A stretch of DNA of 64,000 bases from Nautilus pompilius (Eukaryota; Mollusca; Cephalopoda; Nautilida; Nautilidae). Of this stretch, positions 59,666 to 64,000 are shown piece after piece. Made by a program: the position numbers and the translations under genes. Location of the stretch: the NCBI GenBank assembly GCA_018389105.1, contig JACATO010001457.1, positions 131,501 to 195,500 on the forward strand. The letters are read 5' to 3'. The notes under the pieces are model-generated. The model searched no databases. It worked only from the letters and a program-made list of their open reading frames with translations, and was not told where the DNA came from. How positions within the stretch are numbered: position 1 is the stretch's first letter; the number at the start of each line of letters is the position of its first letter.

Positions 59666-61956
59666 ACCATTAGAATCTATTACAGATAGATGAATTAGGA
59701 ATCAGTCTGTTACAACGACAAATCAAAATAGAGTCACGCTTGAGAGAGAGAGAGAGAGAGGGGGGGCTTCGACTGGCCTTGTAATCTGAATAGTTTAGCT
59801 GACCTTTTGAATTATTTGAGTTATAGAAATTCCGGAAGATTTTGAAAACAAGTATACTTCTTTCACTTATAAAAAGGGGAAACTCTTTTTTGCTTTGGTA
59901 AACAATGATTGACATTTCTCGTATGTTTGCACTGGGCGAATGATTGTAGCCATGGCAGCCAGAATATCGAATTAATCATTTCAATAATGGAAGTAGTACT
60001 CCCATGCCTGTAAAAGCGAAGAAATGTTTTTTAAAAAAAACCTTAATCGTTTCAGTTGATCTGTTGTATTAGTTGATGTACATTCCCCTTTGCAGTCGAA
60101 TACTGTTGGTCTCAGTAGTGCATAGCCCGCGGGGAGACAGATCACTTTTTCCCCAAAATCAATTCACGAAGGTAGACAGGTTGACAGAGATTTTACCCGA
60201 AGACCTAGCTTATTGAAATCAGCTGTCACCAGTGTCTTTAGCATAGAAAAGAAAACAAACAAAAAGTGAACGCTTTATATTAAATCGCCTATACATTCCA
60301 GATGTAAAAATAACTAACAAGGTGGGGAATGGGTTGAGAAACTCTTCGTATGAAAACAGGTTATTCTTTTTTGTTACCCTTTTCATCCACATACGTACAG
60401 TATTACGAGGGTTTCGTAAACCAGGTTAAACACCTGCCCCGAAAAGACTGATTAGCATAGCTCTTTATTCGGACAATGGGAGTCGTTATTTGTACCTTAC
60501 TGTTGCTCTTGTTTGCAAACGGAGCATGTTAAAGAGTATCGGATATCTTCCGTTCTTTCTTCGGCCTACATCCTTGAGTGACCTTCGACACGCAGGTACC
60601 TGCTTGCTTCTATTCCGTGCTGAAGCACCCCAAAACCTAGTTCGGCGGGTACACTTAAAAGTACACGAAATCGACCTCGTGTTTCCAGCCGCGACCCGTG
60701 TCGCGGAGGGAGTTGGTGGTGCCGAAAGACAAATGCAAACCACTTCCAAAGTGTCTGGTGCTGATGATTTTTGGTCAAGAAATAGTCGGAAATTTAGGGT
60801 TCGGGCCAAATGTTTTAGAAATATTCGCTCTGAAAAAGAGAGAGACGAGTCCTTTTCTTGAACAAGTTAATGTGTTAATATTTCGCTGCCAAGTCGTAAA
60901 ATAGTTAGTCTTGTACTAAAACCCTGTCGCACTATGGAAGCTTATGCTAATGGTACCCAATTAGATTTTACGTTGGCTACAAACTGTGACGAAACTGAAT
61001 TTAAATACAATCCCGGATTAACTTTGCTTCAAAAAAAACAACTTAGATTTATTCGTAAAAAAAGAAAGAAGGGGCCGCTTAGGTAGTTGTAAGTTTACCT
61101 TAGTCGGTTGAACTTATTTTGCTTTTGAGTTCTTTCTCTAGTTCGCTTCGGGATCGGTATAAGCCGGTGATTCTGTAAAATAGTGAGCAGTCTGGCGACA
61201 TAGGTCCGCAGTTTACCATAGGCCGCGTATCTTATCGTCGTTTCCACAGCGCTCTTCAAATGGATTTTAAAGATACAAGCGGACGTAAAAGAAGGCGGCT
61301 GCTGTTCGAGCAATAACATTAACCCTACAACATCGCGAAAATGAGAACCGTAGGGTTAGCTACAATGGAAAACCTGCTAAATAGTGGATTTCAGCGATTA
61401 TTATTATTATCAATTTTTTCCCCATATTTTGCCAATCTATATCAAAGTCTTGTCTGCTTTATGCGAATCAAAGAGAAATCGTTCTTATTTTTCCCTATAT
61501 TTATGCGTGAAAATAAGCTACAGTTTGTTAGGTGTTTTTTAGAAACGCCGAAATATTACACCGACATAGTTCCTACCATCATCTTTAGGAAAAATGCTAA
61601 AGTTATGTATTTGTAATTACAGCCGATGATATTTTACTTATTTATGAAGTACTGCTAGGTACATTAAAAGCATACGAGCAGTTAGCAGATGCAACGGTAT
61701 ATTTTTCGCAGAAAATCTTCTCAAACGAGGAGAAATTAGGAACTACAACGGCTATTTATGCTCTCTGTGTCTACCTATGTTCTCCATCTCTCTATCTACA
61801 TTGGCTATCTCTGTACATCTCCCTCTGTCCATATTTCTCTTTGTCTCTCCACACACACACACACGCTGCAAGACGTATATGATGGTAATACATACATACA
61901 CAATGCATTATTGCAAAAAAATATTCAAAAACAAAATTAATACGTTGCACTTTGCA
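59666..61956. other. no supported gene
   Basis: A small GA run lies at 59741-59760 and a CA run at 61851-61864. Opposed frames of 123 and 107 codons overlap at 60486-60861 in a slightly GC-richer patch without motif. The rest is AT-rich. Confidence 0.4.
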
Positions 61957-62884
61957 TTAATATTTGGTCTGTGAGCCCTTTGCTTTATATAGAGCAGGAC
62001 ACCTTGTTTTCATTATCCATTAAAGGTTATCAATGTAGATTGTGGAGTGTTGTTCCAAATACTTGGCGTTTGGTTGCCGTTTGGCTTTCAAGGTAGCGAT
62101 ATAACTCCAAACAGCATCAATGATGTACATATCAGGGGACTCTGTGCAGGCCAAAGCATCTTTGTGGTCCACCAGCTTCCTCACGTTCCAGATAGCTTCT
62201 CACCGCAGTGGCTGTACGCATGGGGTCGTTTTCATGTTGGAAGATGAATCCCTGCTCAACGAGATACCTTCCTGAGAAAATGACAAGATAGACAAGAACC
62301 TGCGTATACCTGTCGGCAGTCAGTATACTTTAGATTTTATGCAAATCACCCGCACGCCTAGATAATATCCAGCCCCCACACCTGTATTGATTCATCCTCC
62401 ATACTTTAATGCAGCTGTTGTACACTGACTGCTACACCGCTTCCCTGTCGGTGTTCGAAGAAACTACAGTTAATCATTGCCATTGAACTGATCTGTAAAG
62501 AGCACCTTCTTTCAGGTTTGGTCCATTAAGGTTTTCAAGCTGCCACACATCCAATGAAACCACTCTGAGCTAATATGTATCTTAGTGACCTTGAAGAAAC
62601 GTTAAGCCCCATATTTACAGGCAGGCATTCGCAAGACCTTTACTGACTCATCGTCTATCACGTAGAGAACGTAACCTGGGACACGAGTTTGGGCTTTTCC
62701 CCCTACTGTGCCTATCGTCGACGGTACAATTTTCGCGTATCCTATTCAAAGTCTTGCAAATGGCTCCATCTGAAACATGCAGTTGGTCTGCAATGTGCCG
62801 CACAGAGTAGCCTTCACTAACTAAGGCTTTGATTCCGGTTTGCTTGTCATATGATATTTCTTTACAGTATTCACCATACTGCAA
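61957..62884 (-). pseudogene. Tc1-like transposase, frameshifted, reverse strand
   Basis: Starting at 62884, 78 codons are intact and hold the first helix-turn-helix (ALVSEGYSVRHIADQLHVSD) and a GRK/RGKSP linker. Later frames give SLRYILAQSGFIGCVAAKKP, then GFIFQHENDPMRTA, SPDMYIIDAVWSYIATLK and the terminal KAKGSQTKY with stop at 61957-61959. The second catalytic position reads Glu (codon 62231-62233) where Asp is expected, and the third reads Asp in IIDAVW where Glu is expected. At 928 bp it is shorter than the usual 1.0 kb. It shares the GS.TKY ending with the 31.2 kb copy, suggesting related lineages. Confidence 0.88.
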
Positions 62885-63587
62885 TGATATTAATGCATAC
62901 TCTCGTAGTTCTCCTGCAGGTATGGCACTTTATGATTGCTTGCAAGGCAACCAATCATAGTGTGCTATAATCAACACGAGACTTGCTACGGTGCATTTCA
63001 TCTTTGTTTGCAGCAGATGCAATTATATCAAGTGTTAGCTACATTTTATACCCATCTTTTTTGTTTCTATAATTATTTCCAATATTGTGTGGTGTGTGTG
63101 TGTGTGTGTGTGGGTGTGTGTGTGTGGGTGTTGTAAATATATCTTTTAAAAAAATCCATTACTGTCAGAAGACCGGTGGCGGAATTGTAAAAATTCTTGC
63201 AGTAGTAAAATTAAAATGAAAGTAAATTCTAAAATAAATAGTATATTGTATATAACATAAATTGTTTAATATTTTTTAAAGGAGATAAATATGTTTGCTA
63301 TAGAATTCAACCCTCATAAAAAAAATGTTAGGAAAGATCTAGAAACTTGTTTATAACATAACATATAATCAATTTAATTATTTTATATTCTGTTTATATG
63401 TATAGTTTGTTATTACTCTCTCTGTGTGTATGTGTATTGTATAACAAAATATGATAAATTTAAATTAATGTTAACTTGGCTGAAATCAATTAAATTATTA
63501 GCAGTTTTTTTTAAAAAGAACAAAAAACGGAAACTTTTATCTAAAAGTTTTAAAACAATTTTTAAAATTATATGAACAAGACCTGAC
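62885..63587. other. AT-rich stretch with GT microsatellite
   Basis: A GT/GGGT microsatellite lies at about 63089-63131. The remainder is AT-rich with stops in all frames. Confidence 0.6.
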
Positions 63588-63971
63588 ATGACACGTGAGA
63601 TTCGGTTAATAAAACCAAAGGTTGTTTTCCGTGTTGGCTATATTCACACATACATCATGGAAAATGCCAGCCAGTGTACGGTAGACTATCGGCCTTTCTC
63701 ACTACAAGAAAGAAATGTTTATATCCTACGCAAATACGTTCCTGCACGGGAACACACGGGTCTACCTACATTTGACTTTGCATTTTATTATTTTTTACGC
63801 AGCGAAAAGTCGCATAAGTCATATGTCACGATGACACAGACACGAAAACTGCTGAACAAAGTAGTATTTAAGCGTAAAATGCTGGGTGGTCTTGGTGGAC
63901 GACTACCGGTTCTGGTTTCAGCATGTAATGTCGACGACTCGGCAATCTGTCGTGCTTCAAGGAAAGATTAG
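63588..63971 (+). CDS. unassigned open frame near the window end, 127 residues
   Basis: An ATG at 63588 opens 127 codons to a stop at 63969-63971. GC rises compared with the AT-rich left flank. The product is basic and Arg/Lys/Tyr-rich, with no signal peptide. No motif is recognised. It could be part of a repeat or gene continuing beyond the window. Confidence 0.25.
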   Translation: MTREIRLIKPKVVFRVGYIHTYIMENASQCTVDYRPFSLQERNVYILRKYVPAREHTGLPTFDFAFYYFLRSEKSHKSYVTMTQTRKLLNKVVFKRKMLGGLGGRLPVLVSACNVDDSAICRASRKD

Positions 63972-64000
63972 GCCTTCAGCTCCAAGATGTCGGTCAAGCG

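Overview
This is a window of animal nuclear DNA, not bacterial. Coding signal is sparse and broken by splice-like junctions. Long microsatellites are common: GA/CT, AAT/ATT, CAA, GT. There is a TTAGGG-type telomere-like motif, and remnants of Tc1/mariner transposons are scattered through it. The style suggests a lophotrochozoan invertebrate, possibly a mollusc, but no diagnostic host gene is visible and I do not name a species. No rRNA gene, intact tRNA gene, CRISPR array or operon was found. I recognise no host protein family, so the window is probably intergenic and intronic sequence with a few short exons.

Layout. 0-8 kb: a 0.4 kb GA block, an unassigned 144-residue open frame (3.45-3.89 kb), an ATT/GTT microsatellite, and a compact promoter-like cluster at 5.29-5.41 kb (three CACGTGA E-boxes, CCAAT, TATA) followed by a possible signal-peptide exon. 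8-16 kb: mostly empty, with GA/GT repeats, a tRNA-derived SINE-like scrap and a short telomere-like tract. 16.27-16.72 kb: a TATA box, a non-coding first exon with a GTAAGC donor, a 311 bp intron and a 27 nt micro-exon flanked by an excellent acceptor and a GTAAGT donor. 22.4-23.4 kb: a 15-copy satellite with a four-unit higher-order pattern. 24.0-24.6 kb: a long open frame with one internal stop. 28.9-29.1 kb: an exon-like segment encoding a possible signal peptide.

31-35 kb: a frameshifted Tc1-like transposase gene beginning about 55 bp after a TATA box, then a mariner copy with both terminal inverted repeats and its TA target duplication. 36-47 kb: scattered candidate exons (40.7, 41.5, 42.6 kb) and two more Tc1-like remnants (43.4 and 46.4 kb). 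51.6-52.2 kb: a Tigger/pogo-style MITE with TA duplication, next to a tRNA-derived SINE-like sequence. 53.3-53.8 kb: a GA minisatellite carrying the perfect CRE palindrome TGACGTCA every ~50 bp. 59.3-59.7 kb: an internally deleted mariner. 62.0-62.9 kb: a reverse-strand Tc1-like pseudogene.

The window-wide themes are repeated Tc1/mariner invasion by several distinct lineages, all now defective, and a clear excess of TGACGTCA, inside GA repeats and also in unique DNA. Transposase calls rest on recognisable catalytic and C-terminal motifs and are the firmest annotations. Host exon calls rest on splice motifs and open frames only and are tentative.
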